Assembly: GCA_963783085.1 (NCBI GenBank)
Contig: CAWAMJ010000006.1
Coordinates: 124,001 to 188,000 of the forward strand
Reading direction: 5' to 3'
Origin: CAVYUC01 sp963783085
GTDB lineage: Bacteria; Bacteroidota; Bacteroidia; Bacteroidales; Prolixibacteraceae
DNA: 64,000 nt
Under the pieces are notes generated by a model that was not told the origin of the DNA, ran no database searches, and was given only the letters and a program-made list of their open reading frames with translations. Made by a program: the position numbers and the translations under genes. Position 1 is the first letter of the stretch; each line of letters opens with the position of its first letter. Positions 8,285-17,367 of the stretch are shown piece by piece.

Positions 8285-10597
8285 ATGCGCAAGTTTATTT
8301 TGCTGACTGCTGTTGTTTTGGTCGTTTTGCCGGTATTCGCCCAGCGTAAAAAAGGAAGTTGGCAGGACTATCTTTCTTTTGCTAATGCAACAAAAGTAGT
8401 GGTTTCGCCCACAAAAATTTATGGCGTAACCGAAGGAGGTTTGTTTTACTACGATTTACAGGATAACAGTGTTAACAAATTGTCTGCGATAAACGGGCTA
8501 TCCGATTTCGGAATAAAAACCGTTGCATACAGCAATGAAAATAAAGTGCTGGTAGTGGCTTATAAAAACAGCAACATCGATTTGGTGTATGATAACAGCG
8601 TGGTTTCCCTTTCGGATATCAAGCGAAAACAGATTACAGGAGACAAGTCGATAAATAATATTCATGTTGAAAATAACGAAGCATACCTTGCCTGCGGTTT
8701 CGGTATTGTGGTACTAAATCTTAATAACCCGGAAATAAAAGACACTTATTATATCGGTGAAAACGGTTCACCAGTGGGTGTTAACGACGTAACGCTGTTT
8801 AACGGCTCCGTATATGCAGCCACAAATAACGGAATTCTTAAGGCATCAACAGCCTCGAACCTGTTGGATTATCGTAACTGGAGCAAAATCGTTGATATTG
8901 CACATGCCGATGGCAAGTTCAACTTCCTGGAAGTGCATGGCGGTAAGTTAATTGCCAACTACACCCCGGAAGAATGGTTTAACGACGCAATGTATGTGTT
9001 AAACGGCAATTCCTGGGAGCCTTACCTACCCGAAATCAGATTTGCGTATGACATTCAATCGAATGGTAATTTTCTGACCATTGCCAGTCGCAACAGTGTG
9101 AATATTATTAACGAAAATGATATCGAAGTTGGGAAAATAACCTCCTATCAATTCGGCGATACAAAAATTGGCACCATAAATCCCCGAAGTTCCGTAACGT
9201 CTGACGATGGAACAATATGGATTGCCGATTGGGTAAATTCTCTGGTAAAATTTACAGGCAGCGCTTTCGAAAAAATACAATTAAATGGCCCGATGGATAA
9301 CAGCATGTTTTCACTTTATCAGTCGGGACCTGATTTATGGGTGGCACACGGGAACAAAAGAGGGTGGGAACCATTGCGTTTTCAACGTTTTAGCAATAAT
9401 CAGTGGGAGTATTTTTCCAAAGAAAACCACCCTGAGCTCGACGGATTTTCTAACATCGTTTCAATTGCTGTTGATCCGTTTGATCCGGAACATTTTTTTG
9501 CAGCAAGCTGGGGCGGGGGATTGCTGGAATACAGAAACGGTGAATTTGTTGATCGGTACACGCACAAAAACAGTCCGCTGCAGACAGCGCTCCCGCCTGA
9601 CAATGAGGAAAACTATATCAGGATTGGCGGTATGGATTTCGATTCCGAAGGAAATTTGTGGATTACAAATTCCGAAGTTTCAAAAAGCCTGTTAATGCTG
9701 ACGCGGGATGGTGAATGGGAAACTTTTGAACTGCCTGCGGTGGCTAATTTATATCAAATAGGTCAGGTATTGGTTACGCAAAACGATGATAAGTGGATCG
9801 TTGTTCCGCGTGGCCACGATGCATATGTAGTCGGTAAAACCGGTGAAAGAAAGCAACAGTTGCCGGTAATTTCCTACTTCAACAATGGTACCCGCGAGGA
9901 ATTTACCAGAATGAACGATATTTTTTCCATAGCAGAAGATAATGAAGGAGCGATTTGGTTAGGCACTTCCGCTGGTGTGGCTGTTTACAGCAATCCGTCG
10001 CTTATTTGGGATACCGATAATTTTTATGCGTACCAGCCAGGCGTGGATCTCAACGACGGCATGTATCATCCGTTGCTGAAAACCGAAACCGTTACTGCGA
10101 TCGCTGTAGATGGGGGAAATCGCAAGTGGCTGGGCACAAAAAGTTCAGGCATTTATTTGGTGTCGGAAAGCGGTGAACAAGAGCTGCTGCATTTTACACA
10201 CGAAAATAGTCCGCTGCTTTCCAACACCATTACATCGATAGCTGTCAACCAATTGTCCGGCGAGGTTTTTATCGGAACCGACGCGGGATTAATCTCGTAC
10301 ATGGGAGATGCCATCGGCGGTAAAGCAGCGTTCGAAAACGTTTATGTATATCCGAACCCGGTGCGTGAAACTTACGACGGCCCGGTAACGGTTGCCGGAT
10401 TAATGGAAAATTCAGATGTGAAAATAACCGATATTGGCGGTAACCTTGTTTTTCAGACTACATCGCTGGGCGGACAAGCCGTCTGGAACGGTAAAAATTT
10501 AAATGGCAACCGCGTGCGCACCGGTGTTTACCTGGTTTTTTGCAACGATAAAACCGGCGAAGAAACCCATATTACAAAGCTACTGTTCATTCATTAG
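8285..10597 (+). CDS. porZ: type IX secretion system protein PorZ (two-component-type beta-propellers)
   Basis: PorZ is a surface component of the T9SS attachment complex that hands anionic LPS to the sortase PorU. The chosen start gives a clean signal peptide (MRKFILLTAVVLVVLPVFAQ); the upstream ATG at 8234 would add 17 charged residues and abut the promoter. The body holds two beta-propellers of the two-component-regulator type, with repeats such as GVTEGGLFYYD, GFGIVVLNL, DGTIWIADW, EGNLWITN, GAIWLGTSAGVAVYS, NRKWLGTKSSGIY and GEVFIGTDAGLIS. It ends with a T9SS-type C-terminal domain (VYPNPVRETYDG ... GVYLVF). Adjacency of porZ and recO recurs in Bacteroidota. The rest of the T9SS is not in the window. 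Confidence 0.9.
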   Translation: MRKFILLTAVVLVVLPVFAQRKKGSWQDYLSFANATKVVVSPTKIYGVTEGGLFYYDLQDNSVNKLSAINGLSDFGIKTVAYSNENKVLVVAYKNSNIDLVYDNSVVSLSDIKRKQITGDKSINNIHVENNEAYLACGFGIVVLNLNNPEIKDTYYIGENGSPVGVNDVTLFNGSVYAATNNGILKASTASNLLDYRNWSKIVDIAHADGKFNFLEVHGGKLIANYTPEEWFNDAMYVLNGNSWEPYLPEIRFAYDIQSNGNFLTIASRNSVNIINENDIEVGKITSYQFGDTKIGTINPRSSVTSDDGTIWIADWVNSLVKFTGSAFEKIQLNGPMDNSMFSLYQSGPDLWVAHGNKRGWEPLRFQRFSNNQWEYFSKENHPELDGFSNIVSIAVDPFDPEHFFAASWGGGLLEYRNGEFVDRYTHKNSPLQTALPPDNEENYIRIGGMDFDSEGNLWITNSEVSKSLLMLTRDGEWETFELPAVANLYQIGQVLVTQNDDKWIVVPRGHDAYVVGKTGERKQQLPVISYFNNGTREEFTRMNDIFSIAEDNEGAIWLGTSAGVAVYSNPSLIWDTDNFYAYQPGVDLNDGMYHPLLKTETVTAIAVDGGNRKWLGTKSSGIYLVSESGEQELLHFTHENSPLLSNTITSIAVNQLSGEVFIGTDAGLISYMGDAIGGKAAFENVYVYPNPVRETYDGPVTVAGLMENSDVKITDIGGNLVFQTTSLGGQAVWNGKNLNGNRVRTGVYLVFCNDKTGEETHITKLLFIH

Positions 10598-10621
10598 CCA
10601 CACTTTTAAAGGCGTTAGTTC

Positions 10622-11347
10622 ATGTTATCGGTAATAAAAGGAATCGTTTTGCATCATGTAAAATACGGCGAAAGCAGCGTTATCGCCACCATTTATACCC
10701 GTGAATTTGGGCGGCAGTCGTATATCGTTAGCGGAATACACAGCAAAAAATCGGAAAGCCGTGCCGGAATGCTCCAACCGCTTTTCCTGGTGGAACTGGT
10801 GGCTTACATGAAACAATCGCGCGACGTGCAGCGGATTAAGGAAATGAAAAATGTTCCGGCCTATCAAAATCTTCCTTTCGATGTGGTAAAATCGACACAA
10901 GCCATTTTTCTGGCCGAAATTCTGTACAAAACTTTAATGGAACAGGAAGGTTCCCCCGAAATGTTTGATTTTATTCAAAATGCGCTGTTGTATTTCGACT
11001 TAATGGAAAAGGGAAGCGCAAATTTTCATTTGTTTTTTTTGTTGCGGTTGAGCGCTTATCTGGGTTTTCTGCCCGATACCCGGCAAATTGGATACGAAGG
11101 CTGGTTCGATTTAAAAAAAGGGGCGATTGTGCCTTTTGAACCTTCGCACCCATTTTTTGCAAAAAAAGATGCAACTCCGTTTATTTCAGCATTGTCGAAT
11201 GTAAAAATTCAGGAATTGCAGGGATTGAAAATTCCGTCTTCCATGCGCGAATACCTGCTGGCGAAACTAACGGAATATTATCATTTTCATTTTCAGAATT
11301 TGAGCGAAATAAAATCGCTTAAAATTTTGAAAGACGTATTCAGTTGA
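10622..11347 (+). CDS. recO: DNA repair protein RecO
   Basis: RecO loads RecA onto SSB-coated DNA and anneals strands in the RecFOR pathway. The 241-residue protein begins with the OB-fold (MLSVIKGIVLHHVKYGESSV, then YTREFGRQSYIVSGI) followed by an all-helical C-terminal domain. It lies 24 bases after porZ, so probably co-transcribed, and it is convergent with the AmmeMemoRadiSam gene with only four bases between stops. The zinc cysteines found in some RecO proteins are absent, as is common in this phylum. Confidence 0.93.
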   Translation: MLSVIKGIVLHHVKYGESSVIATIYTREFGRQSYIVSGIHSKKSESRAGMLQPLFLVELVAYMKQSRDVQRIKEMKNVPAYQNLPFDVVKSTQAIFLAEILYKTLMEQEGSPEMFDFIQNALLYFDLMEKGSANFHLFFLLRLSAYLGFLPDTRQIGYEGWFDLKKGAIVPFEPSHPFFAKKDATPFISALSNVKIQELQGLKIPSSMREYLLAKLTEYYHFHFQNLSEIKSLKILKDVFS

Positions 11348-11351
11348 TTTT

Positions 11352-12791
11352 TTACCCCCGAAATGCAATGGCTTCGTAAGTGAAAATTTCAGCGGTTTTC
11401 CATCCTTCCCAATCCAGGCCTGCCTTGTCGCGGGCGCAATGCCCGAGAAATTCTTCCAGACTCCAGCCGGTACGCAACGCTACCTGCGGCAAAAATGTTC
11501 CGGTATGTAATCCTTTCTTCAGATAAATACCATGCCTGCCGATTTCAATTTCATCGATCGACTGAATTTTTTTCAATGGCGAAAGCACCGAAATTTCGAT
11601 TCGAATCTCCCGAATTTCCTCCGGTTGCAGACGTTCGAAGCGTTCGTCTTTGGCCGCCGAAAAAGCGCTCATTTGCACCACTTCGTTTAACGAATTTTTT
11701 CCGGCGAAATTTCCGATACACCCGCGCAAATCGTCCAGGACATAAACGCTTACGAATGCGCCAATTTGTTGGTTTAAAATACCATCGGTATCAGTTCCAA
11801 GGGTTTTTCCGCGTTTTCCGGTGGCAAGATATCGGTTAACAACTTCATGCGCTTTTAACAGCATCTCCTTTTTTTCTTCCTCCGAAATTTGAAATGGTTC
11901 GCCGGATTCGGTTGCAGAAATCGACCAGTAGCCCACCACCCGCGATTTATCGCCATAGAGTTGCGAGGTGCCGGAATTTTGATATTCAATTTTATGAAAT
12001 TCAACATTTTCATTTTTTGTCAGGTGCAACAGTGTCAGAACAGATGTCCAGCCGCACATGGAAGTTGAAAGGTTTCTAATGTTTTTTTTCCTGTTTGAGC
12101 CGAGCGTCTGCAGCAGCTTTTCAGGTTGATTTGTGCACACTGCATCAGCTGTGAGCAAATCGATGTAACAGGCGTCTTCGAATTCCGGATAATGCGAGAA
12201 ATCGGTGCTGATAACAAAAAGGTTTTCGCGGGTGAAAAATGGTTTTAGAATGGCGGCAATCAGCTTCGTTTCTTCCGGATTTGCGGTTCCCAGTATTACC
12301 GGAACCAATGAAAAACTGTTTCCTAATTTATACTGAAGAAAAGGTAGCTGAACTTCGAGACTATGTTCATGATGATGTGCTTCAGGTTTATTGTGAAATA
12401 ATTCAGAAGATTCGGTTAACCGGGCAGTCAGTTCTTTGTCGACTTCCACTTCGCCAAGCGGTGTCAGGTAATTTCCATCAGTAAATACTGCCGCGCCTTC
12501 AAACTGGTAATGATGACTCGATGCCAATACAAAAACCCTTTTAAACCTGGTGTTGGCGCCAATTTGGTTGTAAGCCGAAGCAGCCACCGAACCACTGTAA
12601 ATGTAACCGGCATGAGGTGCAATTATTGCCCGAAGGTAATTGTTCGGTTCCGGTTGTTGCAGGTTCTTAAAAAGCTGATTTAGCTGGTATTCCAACTCTT
12701 GTTTTGTTCCCGGATAAAATTGCCCGGCATAAGCAGGTTTCCTGTTCCTTTCCGATCGCTTCTTCTTAAATTTTGATTGTAAATCCTCCAT
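11352..12791 (-). CDS. AmmeMemoRadiSam system protein B-A fusion (MEMO1 + AMMECR1)
   Basis: A 479-residue two-domain protein. Residues about 18-290 are a MEMO1-like domain. The likely metal ligands are His60 (APHAGYIYSG), His93 or His94 (SSHHYQ) and Cys246 (STSMCGW), equivalent to the three iron/copper ligands of human MEMO1. Residues about 300-479 are an AMMECR1 domain with its invariant LRGCIGN at 355-361. In many prokaryotes these two domains accompany a radical SAM protein, giving the system its name; the joint function is not established. No such radical SAM gene is adjacent. The Bacteroidota version with B and A fused is known. No signal peptide is present, so it is cytosolic. Confidence 0.92.
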   Translation of the reverse strand: MEDLQSKFKKKRSERNRKPAYAGQFYPGTKQELEYQLNQLFKNLQQPEPNNYLRAIIAPHAGYIYSGSVAASAYNQIGANTRFKRVFVLASSHHYQFEGAAVFTDGNYLTPLGEVEVDKELTARLTESSELFHNKPEAHHHEHSLEVQLPFLQYKLGNSFSLVPVILGTANPEETKLIAAILKPFFTRENLFVISTDFSHYPEFEDACYIDLLTADAVCTNQPEKLLQTLGSNRKKNIRNLSTSMCGWTSVLTLLHLTKNENVEFHKIEYQNSGTSQLYGDKSRVVGYWSISATESGEPFQISEEEKKEMLLKAHEVVNRYLATGKRGKTLGTDTDGILNQQIGAFVSVYVLDDLRGCIGNFAGKNSLNEVVQMSAFSAAKDERFERLQPEEIREIRIEISVLSPLKKIQSIDEIEIGRHGIYLKKGLHTGTFLPQVALRTGWSLEEFLGHCARDKAGLDWEGWKTAEIFTYEAIAFRG

Positions 12792-13171
12792 TTTGAAAAC
12801 ATTTTTGTATGGAAATGAAAAGGTTGAAATAGCAATGGTTCAATTATTACCTGTTAAAATAGCGATTATTTTCCGGTTTTTTGTCTGCGCTTTTGAAAAT
12901 ATCAAACCTGCCTTCGGTTTGTCTGGCTGTATTTCTGATTGGCGTTACCGGCTATGTTGTACGCAGACAGCGTTGCTTAACAACTTTTCCTTCAATGCTT
13001 TTAATCCGGTGGCATTATCAACTGGTATTGATGGTTCATTTTCTTTTACGTAAAGTAGCGTAATTCGTTCTGTGGGGAAAGCATTGTATATAATTATTGC
13101 CGGGGATTTAAATTAATGGTAAATTGAATAAACTGAAGTGAAGTGCAAATTATTAACAAAAATTAATTCGA
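12792..13171. other. 380-base gap without a convincing gene
   Basis: Open frames of 60-90 codons exist on the + strand (for example 12793-13053) but have no family resemblance, odd cysteine/arginine-rich composition and no promoter I can defend. The stretch probably holds the upstream region of the fusion gene and the leader of the 13172 gene. I see no repeat, RNA gene or terminator in it. Confidence 0.5.
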
Positions 13172-13453
13172 ATGAAAAAATCAACCGTATTCTGGACTGT
13201 TTTACTTGGGGTGGCTGTTTTCGTTACCAGTTGCGCCGTACAAACAACTGAACCTGTTGAGAATCCGCCGGGCTTTCTGTGGGGATTGTTGCATGGGTTT
13301 ATTTTGGTGTTTAGCTTTATCGCCAGTTTGTTCACCAACTTCGATATTTATGCCTTTCCTAATAACGGAGGGTGGTATGATTTCGGATTCCTGCTTGGCG
13401 TAATGTTTTTCTTTGGTGGCGGTGGCGCAGGATCGAGAACACGCAGAAGGTAG
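13172..13453 (+). CDS. small membrane-anchored lipoprotein, function unknown
   Basis: A 93-residue protein with a lipoprotein signal (MKKSTVFWTVLLGVAVFVTSC, Cys at residue 21). It then has GFLWGLLHGFILVFSFIASL as one membrane segment, the polar connector IYAFPNNGGWYDFGF, and a second hydrophobic, glycine-rich segment ending in basic residues (GSRTRRR). This layout resembles a widespread uncharacterised bacterial family. No enzymatic motif is visible. Confidence 0.65.
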   Translation: MKKSTVFWTVLLGVAVFVTSCAVQTTEPVENPPGFLWGLLHGFILVFSFIASLFTNFDIYAFPNNGGWYDFGFLLGVMFFFGGGGAGSRTRRR

Positions 13454-13579
13454 AAACGAAACCGGAGGTGAAGTTGCAAACAGTTGCCTGTGCAAAACTT
13501 AATATTAACCGGCAGATTAAATGAACCTGTTTTGATTATCTTAGCCGGATTAAAACACAATTGAAAAAGGTAAAGCAGT

Positions 13580-14068
13580 ATGAGAAGAATATTCATCTTT
13601 GCGTTAATGGCCGGAATGGCTTTTACTGCATGTAAATCGAAAAAAGAGTTGACAACTTCGCCTTACACCACAGACCCCGCAGCTCAACCAAAAGTGTTTT
13701 CGGTACCCACTTCCGATACCCAGCAGGTAAAAAATGAAGCGCCGGAAACTGTAGCAACAGAAGAACAAAAACCAATTGCCACCCGCACAGAACAGGTGAC
13801 TTTTACCTCGCAGGAAGATAAATCGAAAAACGATGTAAATTCCTACTTTGTAATCATTGGTTCTTTTAGCCAACTCGAAAACGCAAAAAATTATCGCGAA
13901 ACGTTGATCAATCAGGGATTCACACCAATTATTCTTCACAGCGAAACCGGATATTACAGGGTATGTGTCGATTCGCACAAAGAAGAAATGGGCGCCCGGA
14001 ACAGGATTGCCCAAATCAGGCAAAAGTATCCGCAATATTCCGATGTTTGGCTTTTAATTAAAGAATAA
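13580..14068 (+). CDS. SPOR-domain lipoprotein
   Basis: A 162-residue exported lipoprotein: signal peptide with lipobox (MAGMAFTAC, Cys at about 18), a Thr/Pro/Glu-rich linker to residue about 85, then a SPOR domain (YFVIIGSFSQLENAKNYRE ... GYYRVCVDS). SPOR domains bind denuded peptidoglycan strands at division sites, so a role in the envelope or in cell division is likely. A good rho-independent terminator follows, so it is probably a single-gene unit. Confidence 0.88.
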   Translation: MRRIFIFALMAGMAFTACKSKKELTTSPYTTDPAAQPKVFSVPTSDTQQVKNEAPETVATEEQKPIATRTEQVTFTSQEDKSKNDVNSYFVIIGSFSQLENAKNYRETLINQGFTPIILHSETGYYRVCVDSHKEEMGARNRIAQIRQKYPQYSDVWLLIKE

Positions 14069-14094
14069 AGAAAAAACACATTATCGTTTTTACC

Positions 14095-14127
14095 AGCGCT
14101 GTGTCAGTAGATACAGCGCTTTTTGTT
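14095..14127 (+). terminator. rho-independent terminator after the SPOR gene
   Basis: AGCGCTGT at 14095-14102 pairs perfectly with ACAGCGCT at 14113-14120 around a 10-base loop and is followed by TTTTGTTT. Confidence 0.8.
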
Positions 14128-14280
14128 TGCCCGAAAATTCACGGTTGTTTGTTTTGTTTAAGATAAATTAAAACACTTTAACAGCATCACCAACTGCAAA
14201 TGAACAATTTGTGCCAAATCGGTATTACATTTGTAATCAATTTTTAAAAGAAAATACATATCAGGCATATTCCGTAAAAA

Positions 14281-14727
14281 ATGAATAAAGAGGAAAAGCA
14301 AAAATTGCTGGATCAGCGTTATTTGAAAATGGCAAACATCTGGGCGCAGAATTCATACTGCAAACGCCGGAAAGTGGGCGCACTAATCGTTAAAAACAAA
14401 ATGATTATCTCCGACGGTTACAACGGTACTCCTTCAGGATTTGAAAATGTTTGCGAAGACGACAACAACGTTACCAAACCATACGTTTTGCATGCAGAGG
14501 CAAATGCCATCACAAAAGTTGCCAAATCAAACAACAGCAGCGACTCAGCAACATTGTATGTAACATCTTCGCCTTGTATGGAATGTGCCAAATTAATCAT
14601 TCAAGCTGGAATTAAACGTGTGGTTTTTACCGAAAACTATAGAGTTGAAGATGGAATAAACCTCTTGAAAAGAGCGAGTATCATAGTAAAACAAGTTGAA
14701 ATTGAAACATTGAAGGAAGAACGATAA
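14281..14727 (+). CDS. dCMP deaminase (ComEB-like)
   Basis: It converts dCMP to dUMP for thymidylate synthesis, using zinc. The 148-residue protein has the deaminase signature: His71-Ala-Glu73 in LHAEANAI and the zinc cysteines in SSPCMECAKL (Cys99, Cys102). The substrate loop SDGYNGTPSGFENVCED is typical of deoxycytidylate deaminases. The stop overlaps the start of the S41 protease gene by one base (TAATG), so the two are coupled, an arrangement common in this phylum. A -7-like TACATTTG at 14226-14233 lies upstream. Confidence 0.93.
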   Translation: MNKEEKQKLLDQRYLKMANIWAQNSYCKRRKVGALIVKNKMIISDGYNGTPSGFENVCEDDNNVTKPYVLHAEANAITKVAKSNNSSDSATLYVTSSPCMECAKLIIQAGIKRVVFTENYRVEDGINLLKRASIIVKQVEIETLKEER

Positions 14728-16382
14728 TGAATAGAAAAACAATAATAATTATCCCGTTGCTTATTGCCATTTCTGTTGCCTCCGGAATATTAATCGGCAA
14801 CATGATGAACCACAACAGCCAGCCGATGTATAATCCGCTGGGATACAGCCAGCCAAACAAATTAACTACTATCCTCGATTTAATCGACAAAGGTTATGTA
14901 GACAGTGTAAATACAAACGACATCGTAGAAAAAACCATTCCGGAAATTCTGGAAAACCTTGATCCGCACACTACCTACATTCCAGCGAAATACATGCAGG
15001 AAGTACAGGAAGAAATGAAAGGAAAATTTTCAGGAATAGGGGTGCAGTTTTCCATTCAGGAAGATACAGTGCGCGTTGTGGAAGTTATTTCAGGAGGTCC
15101 GTCAAGCCAGGTGGGAATTTTACCGGGAGATCGTATTGTGCGGGTGAATGATTCGATCATTGCCGGAAATGATGTGAAAAATCAGACCGTGCTTGATTTG
15201 CTTCGCGGTGAAAGAAATTCAAAAGTTGAAATTGGAATCGTTCGGAGCGGCTACAACAGCGAACTGGAGTTCGAAATTACCCGCGGCGATATTCCCATTT
15301 TTAGCGTCGATGTTTCGTATATGATCGATCCTGAAACCGGTTTTATTAAAGTGAGCCGCTTTGCCGATAAAACTTATCAGGAATTTATGGAAGGAATGCA
15401 AACGCTCGAACATAAAGGGGCTAAAAAAGTGATTGTTGATTTGCGGCAAAACCCGGGAGGTTCGCTGTTGGCAGTGCTTCGAATGCTGGATGAATTTCTC
15501 GATAAAGGCGAGCCGCTGCTATATACCGAAGGCGAAAACCAGCCAAGAAAAACATATAATGCTTCAGGGAAAATTACCTGGGAAGACATGGATGTATATG
15601 TATTGATTGACGAATTTTCGGCATCGGCAAGTGAAATTTTTGCCGGCGCCATGCAGGACAACGACCGCGGCGTAATTATTGGCCGCCGTTCGTTTGGTAA
15701 AGGATTGGTTCAGGAGCAGATTCCATTGATGGACGGTTCTGCACTTCGCCTTACCGTTGCCCGTTTTTATACGCCCAGCGGCAGGTGCATTCAGAAATCA
15801 TATGAAAATGGAAACGAAGAATATTACGATGATATGCACGAACGTTTTGCTCACAACGAGCAGTTGAATCCCGACAGTATTCATTTTGTTGATTCATTGA
15901 GATATACCACAAAAAGCGGGCGGGTTGTTTACGGTGGCGGAGGAATTATGCCCGATTTTTTTGTACCGGCTGATACCACCGGGAATTCAGATTATTTCGA
16001 CCGTATTTACCGGAAAGGGCTGATTTACACCTTTGCATACTCTTATGCCGATGGAAATCGCGATAAGCTGTCGCAATTCGAAACGGCCGATGGAATAGAT
16101 GCATACCTGGAAAAACAAAACATTCTCAACGAGTTTGTGCAGTATGCGGCAGAAAAAGGTATAGCGAAAGACGCAGAAGGATTGAAAATTTCGGGACATG
16201 TCATGAAAACACAGTTGAAAGCATACATCGCCCGGAATATCATAGGCGAAGAAGGATTTTATCCGATTATCAGTCAAATCGACAAGACATTACAAAGAGC
16301 AATCGAAATTTCGAGGCAAAACTATCTGGTTGAAAATGTTGGTTTTAACCAGGCGAAATCAACCGGCCCGAAACAGCAATAA
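14727..16382 (+). CDS. S41 family C-terminal processing peptidase (CtpA/Tsp type)
   Basis: A 551-residue membrane-anchored periplasmic protease. An N-terminal hydrophobic anchor covers residues 4-24, a PDZ domain about 95-185 (GIGVQFSIQED, then LPGDRIVRVNDS), and the S41 catalytic domain follows. The serine is in DEFSASASEIFAGA (residues 295-308) and the general-base lysine is Lys325 in RSFGKGLVQ. Family members trim C-termini of exported proteins and cell-wall enzymes. It is coupled to the dCMP deaminase gene by a one-base overlap and ends at a strong hairpin terminator. Confidence 0.94.
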   Translation: MNRKTIIIIPLLIAISVASGILIGNMMNHNSQPMYNPLGYSQPNKLTTILDLIDKGYVDSVNTNDIVEKTIPEILENLDPHTTYIPAKYMQEVQEEMKGKFSGIGVQFSIQEDTVRVVEVISGGPSSQVGILPGDRIVRVNDSIIAGNDVKNQTVLDLLRGERNSKVEIGIVRSGYNSELEFEITRGDIPIFSVDVSYMIDPETGFIKVSRFADKTYQEFMEGMQTLEHKGAKKVIVDLRQNPGGSLLAVLRMLDEFLDKGEPLLYTEGENQPRKTYNASGKITWEDMDVYVLIDEFSASASEIFAGAMQDNDRGVIIGRRSFGKGLVQEQIPLMDGSALRLTVARFYTPSGRCIQKSYENGNEEYYDDMHERFAHNEQLNPDSIHFVDSLRYTTKSGRVVYGGGGIMPDFFVPADTTGNSDYFDRIYRKGLIYTFAYSYADGNRDKLSQFETADGIDAYLEKQNILNEFVQYAAEKGIAKDAEGLKISGHVMKTQLKAYIARNIIGEEGFYPIISQIDKTLQRAIEISRQNYLVENVGFNQAKSTGPKQQ

Positions 16383-16418
16383 GCTACATTTTCGCAATTC
16401 GCGATTTGTGAAAAACAT

Positions 16419-16455
16419 AAAACGGGTTTGGGAAATTTTCCTGAACCCGTTTTTT
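16419..16455. terminator. terminator between convergent genes
   Basis: AAAACGGGTT at 16419-16428 pairs with AACCCGTTTT at 16444-16453, with GGGAAA/TTTTCC extending the stem inward; T-rich ends on both strands suit the protease gene (+) and the SASA gene (-). Confidence 0.8.
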
Positions 16456-16493
16456 GTATACCATTAGCAATATAAAAGGGAAATACGTGGAAG

Positions 16494-17291
16494 TTATTTT
16501 TTCTGAAGTTTCTGCATTGCTTTCGCATACCGTTTGCCAAGTATCCGGTAAGAGTCGGAATTAAAGTGAGTTTTATCGCCCCGGTCTTTTAATCCGTTTG
16601 ATTTTACAAAAGCTGCATTTTTATCATTCTTCACCACTTTTTGGGTGCTTTGCATCACCACTTTGGCTGGTTGCGGTTTTAAATCCGGGTATTGTTCTTT
16701 GTTGGTTTTCATTTTAAACCGGCCAATTTCCCCGGCAACAAAAGGTACATCCGGATCACCCGCCAGTATTCTGATTCTGCTGATTAATTTTTTCAGCTCC
16801 TGCTCGTATTCCAGGCTGCTTTCCGGGTTTGAATCGCTTTCTCCCTGATGCCAGAGAATGCCTTTTAACGTACCCTTTTGAAGAGCTGTTTTCAGCCTTT
16901 TTTCCATGTCGTCCCACGGATATGACTTTGTTTGACTAAAATATGCACCGGGTTTCCACGCGCCGATTGGCGAGCCGCCAACCGCACATGGAATAAGGCC
17001 AATTACCGCGGCGGGATTTGCCCTGGCCATTTCAATACCGAATGTGCGGCCCAATCCAACGCCTGCCACACTTTTATCGAAATGTACAGGATCCTGCGCA
17101 GGCACCCAGCTGTTATTTTTGTCCAGTGTAAAAACCCGGGGGTGGATGACCGTATCCTGTGCTTCCACCTTTCCCCGGCCAGCCATGTTCGACTGGCCAA
17201 TCAGCAGGTACAAATCGTATGGTTTATTTTGTGAAAATGCAGTCACTGAAATCAATAACAGGAAAAAAACGGACAGCTCTTTTATGTTCAT
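16494..17291 (-). CDS. exported sialate O-acetylesterase-type (SASA) hydrolase
   Basis: A 265-residue SGNH-superfamily esterase with a signal peptide (MNIKELSVFFLLLISVTAFS). Ser34 sits in LIGQSNMAGRG, the oxyanion Gly in CAVGGSPIGAW, and the block GILWHQGESDSN follows. The catalytic Asp239 and His242 are in GDKTHFN. Members deacetylate sialic acids or acetylated plant polysaccharides (carbohydrate esterase family 6 and relatives); the sequence does not decide which. It stands alone between the protease and nadA. A GH33 sialidase lies 27 kb away. Confidence 0.88.
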   Translation of the reverse strand: MNIKELSVFFLLLISVTAFSQNKPYDLYLLIGQSNMAGRGKVEAQDTVIHPRVFTLDKNNSWVPAQDPVHFDKSVAGVGLGRTFGIEMARANPAAVIGLIPCAVGGSPIGAWKPGAYFSQTKSYPWDDMEKRLKTALQKGTLKGILWHQGESDSNPESSLEYEQELKKLISRIRILAGDPDVPFVAGEIGRFKMKTNKEQYPDLKPQPAKVVMQSTQKVVKNDKNAAFVKSNGLKDRGDKTHFNSDSYRILGKRYAKAMQKLQKK

Positions 17292-17367
17292 CGTAATTTT
17301 AATTTGTGCCCAAAGTTATGAATTCAGAACAATTCGTCCGGGCAAAATGAACCGGCAAGCATCAAAA

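Noticed and set aside
12793..13053. Open frame of 86 codons after the AmmeMemoRadiSam gene
   Set aside because: No family resemblance, skewed composition, and another overlapping frame of similar length; probably chance.
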